Shown: positions 26,444 to 35,157, counted from the stretch's first letter. The stretch: 57,113 bases of DNA from an uncultured bacterium (GCA_902775025.1 CACYKP010000018.1:1-57113), one strand, 5' to 3'. Made by a program: numbers and translations. The notes: generated from the letters alone by a model not told the origin.

Positions 26444-27475
26444 ATGACTAATATGATAAAAAATTATTATGAAATCTTACAAGTTAACGAACAATGCACA
26501 AATGATGAATTAAAAAGTGCATATCGTAAACTTGCACGTAAATGGCACCCTGATGTTGCGGGAAATACGGCGGAAGCCGTTAGTAAGTTTAAAGAGATTA
26601 ATGAAGCCTATGAAGTTTTGTCTGACAAAGTTAAAAGAGCTGACTATGACAGAATGAATAGATTTTATAATTATTCTTCAACAAAAAAAGCAACAGGTAA
26701 TACTACAGAACCTAATTTTAAAAATACTAATACACAACAAAAAAAATCTGATGAACACAAATCATCAAGTTATAAATTTAATTGGGAAGAATTTTTATCC
26801 AAATACAGAGAATATGCAAACAGATATCAAAATTCTTCAAAACCCAAAGAACCAAAGTGCGGTAATGCAAAAAGGGGAAAAGATATTAATACAGATGTTG
26901 AAGTTACAATATCAGAAGCAATTAACGGTACAGTAAAAGTTATTAATATGCTTAATACACACGTTTGCCAAAAATGCGGAGGAAGAAAATTTGTAAATGG
27001 AAGTATTTGCACTCATTGTAACGGAAAAGGCGAAGCTTCTGATTATAAAAGATTTACAGTAAAAATTCCTGCAGGAATAAAAGATAATTCAAAAATCAGA
27101 TTAGCAGGTGAAGGTGAAAATGGTGAAAATGGAGGTAAAAATGGAGATTTATATATTACAGTACATATAAAATCGCCGCTTGATTATAAAACTGATGGTA
27201 ATAATATATTAAAAACTATTACTCTTGAGCCGTATGAAGCTGTTTTAGGCGGTAATGTTAAAGTTAAGACACCGGAGGGAGATATTACAGTAAAAATATC
27301 TCCCAATACACAAAATGGACAAAAAATAAGACTAAGCGGCTGCGGAATAAATATTGGCGGAAAAATCGGCGATATGATTTTGACGGTGGAAATTCAAATT
27401 CACAAAAATATTACATCTGAAGAAGTTGAATTATATAAACGTTTAAAACAACTTTCCGCACAAAACATAAGATAA
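26444..27475 (+). CDS. dnaJ: DnaJ-type co-chaperone with a reduced zinc-binding region
   Basis: The J domain is at residues 7-67 with HPD at 35-37 (KWHPDVAGN). The usual Gly/Phe linker is replaced by a Lys/Ser/Asn-rich one. Only two Cys pairs remain (VCQKCGG and ICTHCNGKG), instead of the four CxxCxGxG repeats of classical DnaJ. The C-terminal substrate-binding domains follow (FTVKIPAGIKDNSKIRLAGE to LYITVHIKSP, and VLGGNVKVKTPEGDI). It should stimulate DnaK ATPase and present substrates. A specialised paralog (DnaJ2/CbpA-like) is as likely as the main DnaJ; no dnaK or grpE is nearby. ATG 26453 is an alternative start. Confidence 0.88.
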   Translation: MTNMIKNYYEILQVNEQCTNDELKSAYRKLARKWHPDVAGNTAEAVSKFKEINEAYEVLSDKVKRADYDRMNRFYNYSSTKKATGNTTEPNFKNTNTQQKKSDEHKSSSYKFNWEEFLSKYREYANRYQNSSKPKEPKCGNAKRGKDINTDVEVTISEAINGTVKVINMLNTHVCQKCGGRKFVNGSICTHCNGKGEASDYKRFTVKIPAGIKDNSKIRLAGEGENGENGGKNGDLYITVHIKSPLDYKTDGNNILKTITLEPYEAVLGGNVKVKTPEGDITVKISPNTQNGQKIRLSGCGINIGGKIGDMILTVEIQIHKNITSEEVELYKRLKQLSAQNIR

Positions 27476-27509
27476 TGAAAATATTTCGTGTCTGTGTTAC
27501 TCTGATTAT

Positions 27510-28169
27510 ATGGTTCAAGTTAAAGAAATATTTACATCTATTCAAGGAGAGGGGCCGTATGTCGGGTATAAGCAGCTGTTTATAAGATTATGCGGGTGTA
27601 ATTTAAAATGCTCATACTGCGATACTGAATTTGGTTCAGATAAATTTAAGGAATATTCTGTTCAAGAACTTATTGATATATGTAATAAAAATCCGGATTG
27701 CCACTCTGTTTCATTAACAGGTGGTGAACCGCTTTTGCATACTGATTTTATAAAAGAATTTGGGTGTAAATGCAATTTGTTGATATATTTAGAAACAAAC
27801 GGTACCTTATCTAATAAATTAAGAGAAGTAATTGATTATATAACATACATTTCTGCTGATATAAAACTGCCTTCGGCAACAGGGCTAAAACCTATGTGGG
27901 AAGAACACGAAGAATTTTTTGAGGTTTCCTCGCAAAAAGAATTGTTTGCAAAAGTAGTTTTTGACAAAAATATTAACGATTTTGAGATACATAAAATTTC
28001 GCATTTATGCAAAAAATATGATATTGAATTAGTCCTTCAGCCAATGATGAGGGGTAAATTACCGGTTATCAATTCTGGTTTTATGCAAGAAGTTTTGAAT
28101 AAATGTCTTAAAATTCATACAAAAACACGCTTGATACCGCAAGTTCATAAGTTCATAGATGTGATTTAA
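27510..28169 (+). CDS. queE: 7-carboxy-7-deazaguanine synthase (radical SAM)
   Basis: The 219-aa protein starts with FTSIQGEGPYVGYKQLFIRL, the QueE signature, followed by CNLKCSYCD, giving the SAM cluster Cys30, Cys34 and Cys37. TGGEPLLH (SAM binding) and the short C-terminal part ELVLQPMMRGK and LIPQVHKF complete the family. It forms the deazapurine ring for QueC (19812). No clear ribosome site precedes the ATG; it begins 34 bp after dnaJ. Confidence 0.94.
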   Translation: MVQVKEIFTSIQGEGPYVGYKQLFIRLCGCNLKCSYCDTEFGSDKFKEYSVQELIDICNKNPDCHSVSLTGGEPLLHTDFIKEFGCKCNLLIYLETNGTLSNKLREVIDYITYISADIKLPSATGLKPMWEEHEEFFEVSSQKELFAKVVFDKNINDFEIHKISHLCKKYDIELVLQPMMRGKLPVINSGFMQEVLNKCLKIHTKTRLIPQVHKFIDVI

Positions 28170-28205
28170 TTTTACTATAAATTATGTTTATACTAAGATA
28201 AAAAT

Positions 28206-29681
28206 ATGAATTTAGATGCCGTAATAGATAGCCTCTTATCTCCAATAGCTGATAAGGTTTCGAGTTTTATATTTTCTTACATAATGATAGGAAATGTAAA
28301 AGTCGAGTTTCTTATTGCTCTTATGATTATATCAGCAGTATTTTTTACTATAAGAACAGGATTTATCGGATTCTGGGGGTTTAAACACGCAATAAAATTA
28401 ATCACTGATAACTTCGAACATAATAACCCAAATGGATATCAAAGAAAGAAAAAAGGTGAATTATCATCATTTCAAGCACTTAGTGCAACAATATCAGCTT
28501 CTGCCGGAATAGGAAATGTAGCAGGGTCTGCAGCAGCTGTCTCTATTGGTGGACCGGGGGTAATTTTTTGGATGATTATTGCAGGAATTTTCTCTATGGC
28601 ACTAAAGTTTTCAGAAGTTCTTTTAGGCGTAAAATTCAGACAAACAAACCCTGACGGTACTGTTTCAGGCGGTCCTATGTATTATATTCCCTATGCGTTT
28701 AGGGGTAATAAATATATGGAGTGGTTAGGCAAAGGACTGGCTAAGACTTACGCAATTTGTGCAATTTTTGCAATGATTGGCGGCTGGAACTTATTCCAAA
28801 TAAATGCAATGACAGCTCAGATAACGGAAGTAACCGGAGGGAATGAAAGTATTTTTGCAAATAACGGTTGGATACTTGGAATGATCGTGGCAGTTATTAC
28901 TTGGTATACAGTAATAGGCGGAGTTAAAGCAATCGGTAAATTTACATCTAAGGTAACTCCCGTAATGTGTTCGCTTTATGTAACAAGTGCTTTTATCGTT
29001 TGTTTATTAAACATTCATCACCTTCCTGAAACAATTATTTTAATAATAAAAGAAGCTTTCTCACCGAAGGCTATGACTGGCGGAGCTTTTGCTTGCATGC
29101 TGTGGGGATTCAGACGAGCTATGTTTGCAAATGAATCAGGCTTAGGAACTGCACCTATAGCATTTTCAGCAGTAAATACAAACAAACCTGTTGTTCAAGC
29201 ATTTATATCAATGCTTCAACCTTTTGTCGATACTGTTATAGTTGGAGTTTCAACAGCTTTTGTAATAGTTGTATCTAAAGCATATTTGACTGTTGACGGA
29301 ATTGCAGGCATAGAGTTAACATCAAAAGCATTTGGAACAATTTGTCCTTTCTTTCCGATTTTATTAACTGTTATGGCGAGCTGTTTTGTTCTTTCAACTA
29401 TGCTATGCGGATCATACTACGGGGTAAAAGCTTGGAACTTTTTATTTGGTGAAGGGGTAAATAAAACAAAAACATTTCAAGTTATTTATTGTATTTGTAT
29501 AATTGCAGGATCAGCAATGAATTTTCAAAGTATTATCAATCTTTCTGATGCTGTAACATTATTTTTAGCAGTACCAAATCTTATTGCGGTATATCTTTTA
29601 TCAGGTGTTATAATCAAAGAACTTAAAAGATATTGCGAAAGATATGAGGTTGGCAATAAACTTGTAAAATACTTAAAATGA
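28206..29681 (+). CDS. Sodium:alanine (AGCS family) symporter
   Basis: The 491-aa protein has about eleven membrane helices and the AGCS signatures: FQALSATISASAGIGNVAGS, GPGVIFWMIIAGIFSMALKF, NPDGTVSGGPMYYI, and FRRAMFANESGLGTAPIAFS. It should import alanine or glycine with Na+. A TATACT -10 at 28189-28194 is only 11 bp before the ATG, so the leader is very short. Substrate specificity within the family cannot be read here. Confidence 0.94.
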   Translation: MNLDAVIDSLLSPIADKVSSFIFSYIMIGNVKVEFLIALMIISAVFFTIRTGFIGFWGFKHAIKLITDNFEHNNPNGYQRKKKGELSSFQALSATISASAGIGNVAGSAAAVSIGGPGVIFWMIIAGIFSMALKFSEVLLGVKFRQTNPDGTVSGGPMYYIPYAFRGNKYMEWLGKGLAKTYAICAIFAMIGGWNLFQINAMTAQITEVTGGNESIFANNGWILGMIVAVITWYTVIGGVKAIGKFTSKVTPVMCSLYVTSAFIVCLLNIHHLPETIILIIKEAFSPKAMTGGAFACMLWGFRRAMFANESGLGTAPIAFSAVNTNKPVVQAFISMLQPFVDTVIVGVSTAFVIVVSKAYLTVDGIAGIELTSKAFGTICPFFPILLTVMASCFVLSTMLCGSYYGVKAWNFLFGEGVNKTKTFQVIYCICIIAGSAMNFQSIINLSDAVTLFLAVPNLIAVYLLSGVIIKELKRYCERYEVGNKLVKYLK

Positions 29682-29720
29682 TAGTATATTATTAATTTAT
29701 AAATAAAAGGAATTAAAAAT

Positions 29721-31025
29721 ATGGCTAAAATATATTTCGTAGATGTAACAAACAGAGATGGAGTTCAAACTTCAAGATTAGGACTGGCTAAACTGCAAAA
29801 GACTATTATAAACTTAATGCTTGATGACATGGGGATTACTCAATCTGAATTTGGGTTTCCTACAACAATGCACGAATTGAATTATCTTAATGCAAACTTA
29901 GAGCTTGTTAAGCGTGGTGTTATATCTAAAACTAAACTTTCAGGTTGGATGAGAGCTATTGCAAGCGATGTAGAATTATCATTCTCAAATTGTCCTTTGC
30001 TTGAAAATTGCAACTTATCTCAATCTACATCTGATCAAATGATACAAGGTAAATATTTAGGTAAAAAAACTAAAGATGATATATTAAGAATGACTTGTGA
30101 AGCCGTTGAATGTGCTGTCGACAAAGGTGCAAAAATAATCGGTGTTAATGCTGAAGATGCATCAAGAAGTGATTTGGATTTTCTTATTAAACTTGCCAAA
30201 GAAGCAAAAAAATGCGGCGCATATCGTTTCAGATACTGTGATACATTAGGATATGAAGATCCGCATACTACTTATCACAGAATTTATACCATAGCAAAAG
30301 AAACTCAAATGCCGATTGAAATGCATTTTCACAATGACTTAGGTATGGCGGTAGCTTGCTCCGTTCAAGGGGCATTAGCTTCAGTTGAAGCAGGTCAAGA
30401 TGCCTATATTAATACTGCAATTAACGGAATGGGTGAAAGAGCTGGAAATGCTGATTTAGTATCTTGTTTACTTGCTTGTACAAAATCTGCAGGGTTTAAA
30501 GGAAAGGCACTGGTAGACGATAATATTGATTTATCAAAGTCTTGGAAGCTTGCAAAATATACTGCCTATGCTTTTGGTCTGCCTATTCCTATTAATCAGC
30601 CGGCAGTAGGTGATAATGCTTTTGCGCACGAATCAGGTATCCACGCAGATGGTGCTTTAAAAGACAGAAGGAATTACGAGCTTTATGACTTTGAAGAACT
30701 CGGAAGAGGTGAACCTGAAATTATCGAGACAGGCAGAATGATTACAACTGGTGAATACGGTGGTATTAAAGGGTTTAGAAATGTTTATGATAAATTAGAG
30801 ATTGAGTTTAAAGATGAAAATGAAGCCAGAAATATTCTGGAACTCGCTCGTTATGCAAACGTTCATACTCAGAAACCTTTGACTGAAAGCGAATTAAAGT
30901 TTATTTATCACTATCCTGATATTGCTGCAAGGTTGATGACTGTAACACCATTCTACGAACCGGCCGGCGAACTTCAAAAGCGTTTGGATGAAGGTGCAAA
31001 GGCTATGCCTCAACATATTATATAA
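29721..31025 (+). CDS. DRE-TIM metallolyase: homocitrate, 2-isopropylmalate or Re-citrate synthase-like
   Basis: The 434-aa protein has the DRE-TIM barrel: an N-terminal FVDVTNRDGVQTS metal/substrate motif, AEDASRSD, YRFRYCDTLGYEDP, the metal-binding MHFHNDLGMA, AINGMGERAGNADL and the AHESGIHADG loop. The family condenses acetyl-CoA with a 2-oxoacid. The N-terminal motif differs from classical LeuA (DTTLRDGEQ), and a C-terminal LeuA regulatory domain is absent, so homocitrate synthase (AksA/NifV) or Re-citrate synthase are better candidates. No leuB, C, D or lysine genes are near to decide. Confidence 0.8.
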   Translation: MAKIYFVDVTNRDGVQTSRLGLAKLQKTIINLMLDDMGITQSEFGFPTTMHELNYLNANLELVKRGVISKTKLSGWMRAIASDVELSFSNCPLLENCNLSQSTSDQMIQGKYLGKKTKDDILRMTCEAVECAVDKGAKIIGVNAEDASRSDLDFLIKLAKEAKKCGAYRFRYCDTLGYEDPHTTYHRIYTIAKETQMPIEMHFHNDLGMAVACSVQGALASVEAGQDAYINTAINGMGERAGNADLVSCLLACTKSAGFKGKALVDDNIDLSKSWKLAKYTAYAFGLPIPINQPAVGDNAFAHESGIHADGALKDRRNYELYDFEELGRGEPEIIETGRMITTGEYGGIKGFRNVYDKLEIEFKDENEARNILELARYANVHTQKPLTESELKFIYHYPDIAARLMTVTPFYEPAGELQKRLDEGAKAMPQHII

Positions 31026-31126
31026 TCAATTGAATGTAACAAATGTTAATATTTAATTATAATTGTTTTATAGTGTTTGCATTTTAATTATGTTTATTTT
31101 AGAATTTAAACATACGCCGAATTTAT

Positions 31127-31149
31127 AGAATGTGTTTAAATCACATTCT
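31127..31149 (+). terminator. Weak terminator-like hairpin
   Basis: AGAATGTG (31127-31134) pairs with CACATTCT (31142-31149) and is followed by ATTTTA. It may end the DRE-TIM synthase transcript. Confidence 0.4.
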
Positions 31150-31204
31150 ATTTTAAATAGGTAAGAAATAGGTTAAATATAAATAAAAATAAAGGAACAG
31201 AACA

Positions 31205-31372
31205 ATGGGTATCAAAGGTAAAAATGACAGAATGGTAGTTCTTGCATGTGAAGATTGTAAAGAAAGAAACTACACTACAGTAAAAAATAAAAAGAATACA
31301 AAGGACAGAATGGAGCTTTCTAAATATTGTCCTACTTGTAAGAAACATACAACTCATAAGGAAACTAAGTAA
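31205..31372 (+). CDS. rpmG: 50S ribosomal protein L33 (zinc form), 55 aa
   Basis: This short gene starts at the ATG after AAGGAACAGAACA. The protein has the two CxxC pairs of the zinc-containing L33 type (CEDC and CPTC), with [15 protein letters not shown] between and [18 protein letters not shown] at the end. It precedes tRNA-Trp, secE and nusG, the usual order in many bacteria. Confidence 0.96.
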   Translation: MGIKGKNDRMVVLACEDCKERNYTTVKNKKNTKDRMELSKYCPTCKKHTTHKETK

Positions 31373-31380
31373 CATAAGGC

Positions 31381-31434
31381 ATTAAGGTACTAGGGCACTA
31401 AGATAATTATAGCTTAGTTACCTAGTTTCTTAAT
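31381..31434 (+). other. Long imperfect hairpin between rpmG and tRNA-Trp
   Basis: Three consecutive helices stack: ATTAAG/CTTAAT, CTAGG/CCTAG and ACTAAG/CTTAGT. There is no T-run, so it may be a processing site or a repeat remnant. Confidence 0.5.
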
Positions 31435-31446
31435 AACTTTTATTAT

Positions 31447-31519
31447 GCGTCCTTAGTTCAGTTGGTAGAACGTCGGTCTCCAAAACCGGATGTCGAGGGT
31501 TCGAGTCCTTCAGGGCGCG
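31447..31519 (+). tRNA. tRNA-Trp (anticodon CCA)
   Basis: The acceptor arms GCGTCCT (31447-31453) and AGGGCGC (31512-31518) pair with one G-U. The anticodon arm TCGGT/ACCGG holds loop CTCCAAA. The T-arm AGGGTTCGAGTCCTT is intact. CCA is not encoded. Confidence 0.95.
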
Positions 31520-31585
31520 AATTATTAAGATAAGAGGATTAAAACCTCAAATGACTTAATATTAAGTTAAGTAAGGTAATTTGAA

Positions 31586-31786
31586 ATGAACGAGTCTTCA
31601 GATAAAATAAAGCAAGCAATTATTACATATTTTAGAGGCGTAAGAACTGAATGGGGCAAGATTACTTGGCCAGAAAAAAATCAGGTTGTTGTTGAAACTT
31701 GCTTTGTTGTTGCTATTGTTTTTATATTTACTGTGTTCATATATGTAGTTGATATAATATTCAATGCTTTACTCGCTAAGTTTTAA
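31586..31786 (+). CDS. secE: Preprotein translocase subunit SecE
   Basis: The 66-aa protein has the SecE cytoplasmic amphipathic helix (YFRGVRTEWGKITWPEKNQV) followed by one membrane helix (ETCFVVAIVFIFTVFIYVVD). It clamps SecY in the Sec channel. Length and the position before nusG fit. Confidence 0.95.
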   Translation: MNESSDKIKQAIITYFRGVRTEWGKITWPEKNQVVVETCFVVAIVFIFTVFIYVVDIIFNALLAKF

Positions 31787-31816
31787 TTATAAAATACAAG
31801 TATAAGGGTAAGAATA

Positions 31817-32425
31817 ATGAGTGAAAAAGAAGAAAACTTAACAAACGATGAATTAATTGCAGAAACTCAAGATGTAGAAGAGCATAAATCATCTGAAAAA
31901 AATCAAAAAAGATGGTACATAGTTCACACATATTCAGGATATGAAAACAAAGTTAAGAGTAACTTGGAAAAACGTATCGAGTATATGAATATGGCTGATA
32001 AAATATTCAGAGTTGAAGTTCCTCAAAAAACTGTTACCCAAATAAAAGGCGGAAGAAAGTTAGAAAAAGAAGAAAAAATCTTCCCAGGCTATGTATTAGT
32101 TGAAATGATTATGGACGAAGACAGCTGGTATGTAGTACGTCATACAGCCGGTGTTACAAAGTTTGTAGGTTCTGCAAAGAAACCTATACCTGCAAAAGAA
32201 TCTGAAATTAAAAAAATTATTAACCGTTCAACAACTACAACCCAAAAAATTGAAATGGACGTTAAAGTCGGTGAGAAAGTCAGAATTGTTTCAGGGCCGT
32301 TTGCTGAATTTGTCGGTGATATTACTGAAGTTTATCCTGATAAGGCAAAACTTAGAGCAATGGTTTCAATATTTGGACGTGAAACGCCGGTTGAATTGGA
32401 ATACAAACAAATACAAAAATTGTAA
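31817..32425 (+). CDS. nusG: Transcription termination/antitermination protein NusG
   Basis: The 202-aa protein has a short acidic extension (to about residue 30), the NGN domain (RWYIVHTYSGYENKVKSNLE, KIFPGYVLVEM, WYVVRHTAGVTKFVG) and a C-terminal KOW domain (VGEKVRIVSGPFAEFVGDIT). It binds RNA polymerase and couples to Rho or the ribosome. Standard secE-nusG-rplK order. Confidence 0.97.
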   Translation: MSEKEENLTNDELIAETQDVEEHKSSEKNQKRWYIVHTYSGYENKVKSNLEKRIEYMNMADKIFRVEVPQKTVTQIKGGRKLEKEEKIFPGYVLVEMIMDEDSWYVVRHTAGVTKFVGSAKKPIPAKESEIKKIINRSTTTTQKIEMDVKVGEKVRIVSGPFAEFVGDITEVYPDKAKLRAMVSIFGRETPVELEYKQIQKL

Positions 32426-32441
32426 ATTGGGTGTTGGTTGA

Positions 32442-32478
32442 CACCTCACCCCAACCCTCTCCTCAAGGAGAGGGAGAG
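32442..32478 (+). repeat. Short palindromic repeat (CCTCACCCC...GGAGAGGGAG type)
   Basis: An imperfect palindrome of about 37 bp in the nusG-rplK gap. It matches, in reverse orientation, the copies at 48016 and 50067, and the one in murI at 50787. Confidence 0.85.
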
Positions 32479-32488
32479 TTAGATAAAA

Positions 32489-32520
32489 CGTGGAAGGGGA
32501 AGCCCCCCGTCAGTACCACG
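32489..32520 (+). promoter_or_regulatory. L1-type mRNA leader structure before rplK (candidate)
   Basis: CGTGG (32489-32493) pairs with CCACG (32516-32520), and GGGG (32496-32499) pairs with CCCC (32503-32506). Between them lies an asymmetric loop (AA on one side, CCGTCAGTA on the other). Two helices around an asymmetric loop is the known form of the ribosomal L1 binding site in L11-L1 operon leaders. Confidence 0.5.
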
Positions 32521-32533
32521 AAAGGAGAAAAAA

Positions 32534-32959
32534 ATGGCAAAGAAAGTAGTAGGAAAAATTAAGCTTCAAATTGAAGCCGGAAAAGCAAATCCATCACCTC
32601 CGGTTGGTCCTGCTTTAGGTCAACACGGTGTTAACATCATGGATTTCTGTAAGCAATTCAATGCTAAAACCGAATCACAATCAGGTTACATTATCCCTGT
32701 AATCATTGATGTTTATGAAGACAGAAGTTTTACTTTTGTAATCAAATCACCACCGGCACCTGTACTTATTAAGAAAGCTTTGAACATACCTAAAGGTTCA
32801 GCAGTTCCAAATAAGACAAAGGTTGCTGAAATTACAAGAGCTCAATTAGAAGAAATTGCAAAAATCAAAATGAACGATTTAAATGCAACTACAATGGATG
32901 CTGCAGTTAAGATGATTGCTGGTTCTTGCAGAGCTATGGGCGTAACTGTAAAGGATTAA
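32534..32959 (+). CDS. rplK: 50S ribosomal protein L11
   Basis: The 141-aa protein is L11 over its full length: [35 protein letters not shown], and the C-terminal GTPase-centre rRNA-binding domain ending [19 protein letters not shown] lies just before the ATG, at the end of the candidate L1 leader. Confidence 0.98.
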   Translation: MAKKVVGKIKLQIEAGKANPSPPVGPALGQHGVNIMDFCKQFNAKTESQSGYIIPVIIDVYEDRSFTFVIKSPPAPVLIKKALNIPKGSAVPNKTKVAEITRAQLEEIAKIKMNDLNATTMDAAVKMIAGSCRAMGVTVKD

Positions 32960-32983
32960 TTGGTATAGCAAACGTAGAACACA

Positions 32984-33052
32984 ATGGAAGGACCATTTAA
33001 TGGGTAAATCGGCAATAAGCCAATTATATTTACCCCAGTCCGTTAACACCAT
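32984..33052 (+). promoter_or_regulatory. Second candidate L1-type structure, between rplK and rplA
   Basis: GGGTAAAT (33002-33009) pairs with ATTTACCC (33028-33035), closed further out by ATGG (32984-32987) and CCAT (33049-33052). The 3' side of the loop, CAGTCCGTTAACA, resembles the CCGTCAGTA of the first structure. Confidence 0.35.
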
Positions 33053-33067
33053 GAAAGGAAAATAAAA

Positions 33068-33793
33068 ATGTCTAAAATAACAAAAAAACAAAAAAAGCTT
33101 CAAGAGCTACTCGAAGGTTTTGAACAACCTACAAGCGGAAAAGAAGCATTAGCAAAATTACAAGAAGTATCTAAAGAAGTGGCAAAATTCAATGAAACAG
33201 TTGAATGCCACATGAGATTAGGTATTGATGTTAAACACGCAGAACAACAAATCAGATCAACAGTAGTTTTACCAGCAGGCTTAGGTAAAGAAGTCAGAGT
33301 TTGTGTTATTGCTAAAGGACCAAAAGTTAATGAAGCTAAAGATGCAGGCGCTGATTTTTACGGTACAGAAGATATTATTGATAAAATTTCAGGCGGTTGG
33401 TTTGAGTTTGATACATTAATTGCAACTCCTGACTGTATGGGTATGTTGGGTAAATTAGGTAGAGTTTTAGGTCCTAAAGGCTTGATGCCTAACCCTAAGA
33501 CAGGTACCGTTACTCTTGATATAGCAAAAGCAGTTAAGGATGCTAAGGCAGGTAAAGTTGAATTCAGAGCTGATAAACAAGGTATGATTCACTGCCCGAT
33601 AGGAAAAATTCAATTTGCTAATGACGATTTAGTTAAAAACTATGGTACATTAGTAGATGCAGTTTTGAAGGCAAAGCCATCTGCTGCTAAAGGTACTTAT
33701 GTTAAGTCAATTTATTTGACAACAACAATGGGTCCAAGCATTAAGATTGACTCTAAAAACCTTCAAGCAGAAGTTAAAGAAATTGTTGGTTGA
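33068..33793 (+). CDS. rplA: 50S ribosomal protein L1
   Basis: The 241-aa protein has the L1 features [55 protein letters not shown] and [21 protein letters not shown]1 forms the ribosomal stalk at the E site and commonly represses its own operon. Here rplJ and rplL do not follow; a terminator comes right after the stop. Confidence 0.98.
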   Translation: MSKITKKQKKLQELLEGFEQPTSGKEALAKLQEVSKEVAKFNETVECHMRLGIDVKHAEQQIRSTVVLPAGLGKEVRVCVIAKGPKVNEAKDAGADFYGTEDIIDKISGGWFEFDTLIATPDCMGMLGKLGRVLGPKGLMPNPKTGTVTLDIAKAVKDAKAGKVEFRADKQGMIHCPIGKIQFANDDLVKNYGTLVDAVLKAKPSAAKGTYVKSIYLTTTMGPSIKIDSKNLQAEVKEIVG

Positions 33794-33801
33794 TATTTAT
33801 G

Positions 33802-33828
33802 GCCGGTCATTTGACCGGCTTTTTTTTA
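33802..33828 (+). terminator. Terminator of rplA
   Basis: GCCGGTCA (33802-33809), TT, TGACCGGC (33812-33819) and eight T. Confidence 0.93.
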
Positions 33829-33898
33829 ATAAAAAATAAGGCATTTGATTGTGCCTTATTTTTTTGATTATATTGTTATAAAAGTAAAAGGTTATTAC

Positions 33899-34645
33899 AT
33901 GAAAATTACAAGCACAAACAATGAATTAATAAAAGAAATTGCAAAACTTTTGCAAAGAAAATATCGTGATAAAAGCGGTTTATTTTTGATAGAGGGTGAA
34001 AAATGTATTGCAGAAGCATTAGAATATGGAATAAAATTTGAACATTTATTTGTGCAAGAAGGTTATGATAAATTCAATTATAAAAATATAATTGAAACAA
34101 CAGAAGCCATTTTATCTAAGTTGTCTGATACAAAAACTGCACCAAAATGTGTTGCAGTTGGGAAACAAGTTCATTATGAATGGAATTCTAACTATCAAAA
34201 AGTTATTTTATTAGAGAATATTAAAGATGCAGGAAATTTGGGCACTATTATAAGAACCTCGTGCGCTTTTAATGTTGACGCTATCATTTTGTATGGTGAT
34301 ACTGTAGATTTATATAATCCTAAGTGTGTTAGAGCTGCTGTCGGAAATTTGTGGAAAGTTCCCGTTTTTCATATTGATAAATTTGATGAATTAAAAAGGA
34401 TATGTAAAGATTATACTCCTATATCGACTTTACCTAAGAGTGATAAGTCAGTTTGGCTTGATGATTTTTTGCCGCCGGAAAAATTTATGGTTATGTTCGG
34501 TACTGAATCAGAGGGGTTAAGCGACGAATTGAAGGGATATGCAGAACAATTTGGTAAAAGTATCACAATAAGAATGTCGGATAAAGTTGAGTCGTTAAAT
34601 TTAAGTATATCAGCGGGGATTATTTTATATAAATTATTTAATTAG
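33899..34645 (+). CDS. TrmH/SpoU-family RNA 2'-O-methyltransferase
   Basis: I chose the ATG at 33899 (MKITSTNNELIKEI), since the 18 upstream codons do not fit the family. An N-terminal substrate-binding domain (RKYRDKSGLFLIEGEKCIAE) precedes the SPOUT domain: motif 1 LLENIKDAGNLGTIIRTSCA, motif 2 FMVMFGTESEGLSDEL and motif 3 ITIRMSDKVESLNLSISAGI, which form the SAM knot. The likely target is a 23S rRNA nucleotide (RlmB/TsnR group). Confidence 0.9.
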   Translation: MKITSTNNELIKEIAKLLQRKYRDKSGLFLIEGEKCIAEALEYGIKFEHLFVQEGYDKFNYKNIIETTEAILSKLSDTKTAPKCVAVGKQVHYEWNSNYQKVILLENIKDAGNLGTIIRTSCAFNVDAIILYGDTVDLYNPKCVRAAVGNLWKVPVFHIDKFDELKRICKDYTPISTLPKSDKSVWLDDFLPPEKFMVMFGTESEGLSDELKGYAEQFGKSITIRMSDKVESLNLSISAGIILYKLFN

Positions 34646-34664
34646 TTTCCCCTTTCTGGTTGTT

Positions 34665-34755
34665 ACCCACCCCAGCCCTCCCTAAAAAGGAAGGGAGTTC
34701 TTGTATGCTTGGCGTGAAGCCTTCCTCCCCTTTTTAAGGGAGGTTAGGTGGGGTT
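34665..34755 (+). repeat. Long palindromic repeat, copy A
   Basis: About 91 bp that begins ACCCACCCCAGCCCTCCCT and ends AGGGAGGTTAGGTGGGGTT. The ends are imperfect inverted repeats, with an inner stem AAAAAGG..CCTTTTT and the core TATGCTTGGCGTGAAGCC. It lies just before the DUF559 gene. Confidence 0.9.
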
Positions 34756-34780
34756 TTAATTATAATATCTATAATGATGC

Positions 34781-34786
34781 TATAAT
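34781..34786 (+). promoter_or_regulatory. Extended -10 of the DUF559 gene, leaderless start
   Basis: TGCTATAAT (34778-34786) is a perfect extended -10. The ATG at 34793 lies at the expected start of transcription and has no ribosome site. Confidence 0.6.
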
Positions 34787-34792
34787 TTTGGT

Positions 34793-35140
34793 ATGGATGT
34801 ACAAAAGCAAAGAGCAAGATATTTGCGAAATAATATGACAGATTGTGAACGTAAATTGTGGTCTATTATTCGAAATAGACAATTCTATGGTTACAGATTT
34901 TTACGTCAATATTGCATTGGTAGTTATATTGTTGATTTTATTTGTCGTGAAAAGAAAGTTATTATCGAGGTAGATGGTGGGCAACACAATCAACTTAATA
35001 ATATAAGTTATGATTCAATAAGAACTAATTATTTGAATTCTCTTGGGTACAAAGTTATTCGATTTTGGAATAATGATATAGAGCAAAACATAGAAGGTGT
35101 ATATATAAAATTAAAAGAAATTCTTAATATTAATGATTAG
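34793..35140 (+). CDS. DUF559 (Vsr-like endonuclease fold) protein, 115 aa
   Basis: The full DUF559 length is present: RARYLRNNMTDCERKLWSII, then FLRQYCIGSYIVDFICREKK with Asp48, and VIIEVDGGQHNQ with Glu59 and His64. The D..ExD pattern is the PD-(D/E)xK/Vsr-type nuclease core. DUF559 proteins are small stand-alone predicted nucleases without a settled role. The gene sits between copies A and B of the long palindromic repeat, 37 bp after one and 17 bp before the other, and has its own extended -10. A link with repeat mobility is hypothesis. Confidence 0.88.
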   Translation: MDVQKQRARYLRNNMTDCERKLWSIIRNRQFYGYRFLRQYCIGSYIVDFICREKKVIIEVDGGQHNQLNNISYDSIRTNYLNSLGYKVIRFWNNDIEQNIEGVYIKLKEILNIND

Positions 35141-35157
35141 TATTCTCTAACGTGTTG

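Noticed and set aside
31381-31434. Hairpin between rpmG and tRNA-Trp as a T-box or riboswitch
   Set aside because: It is a simple stacked stem without a T-box sequence, specifier loop or terminator, so I list it only as a hairpin.
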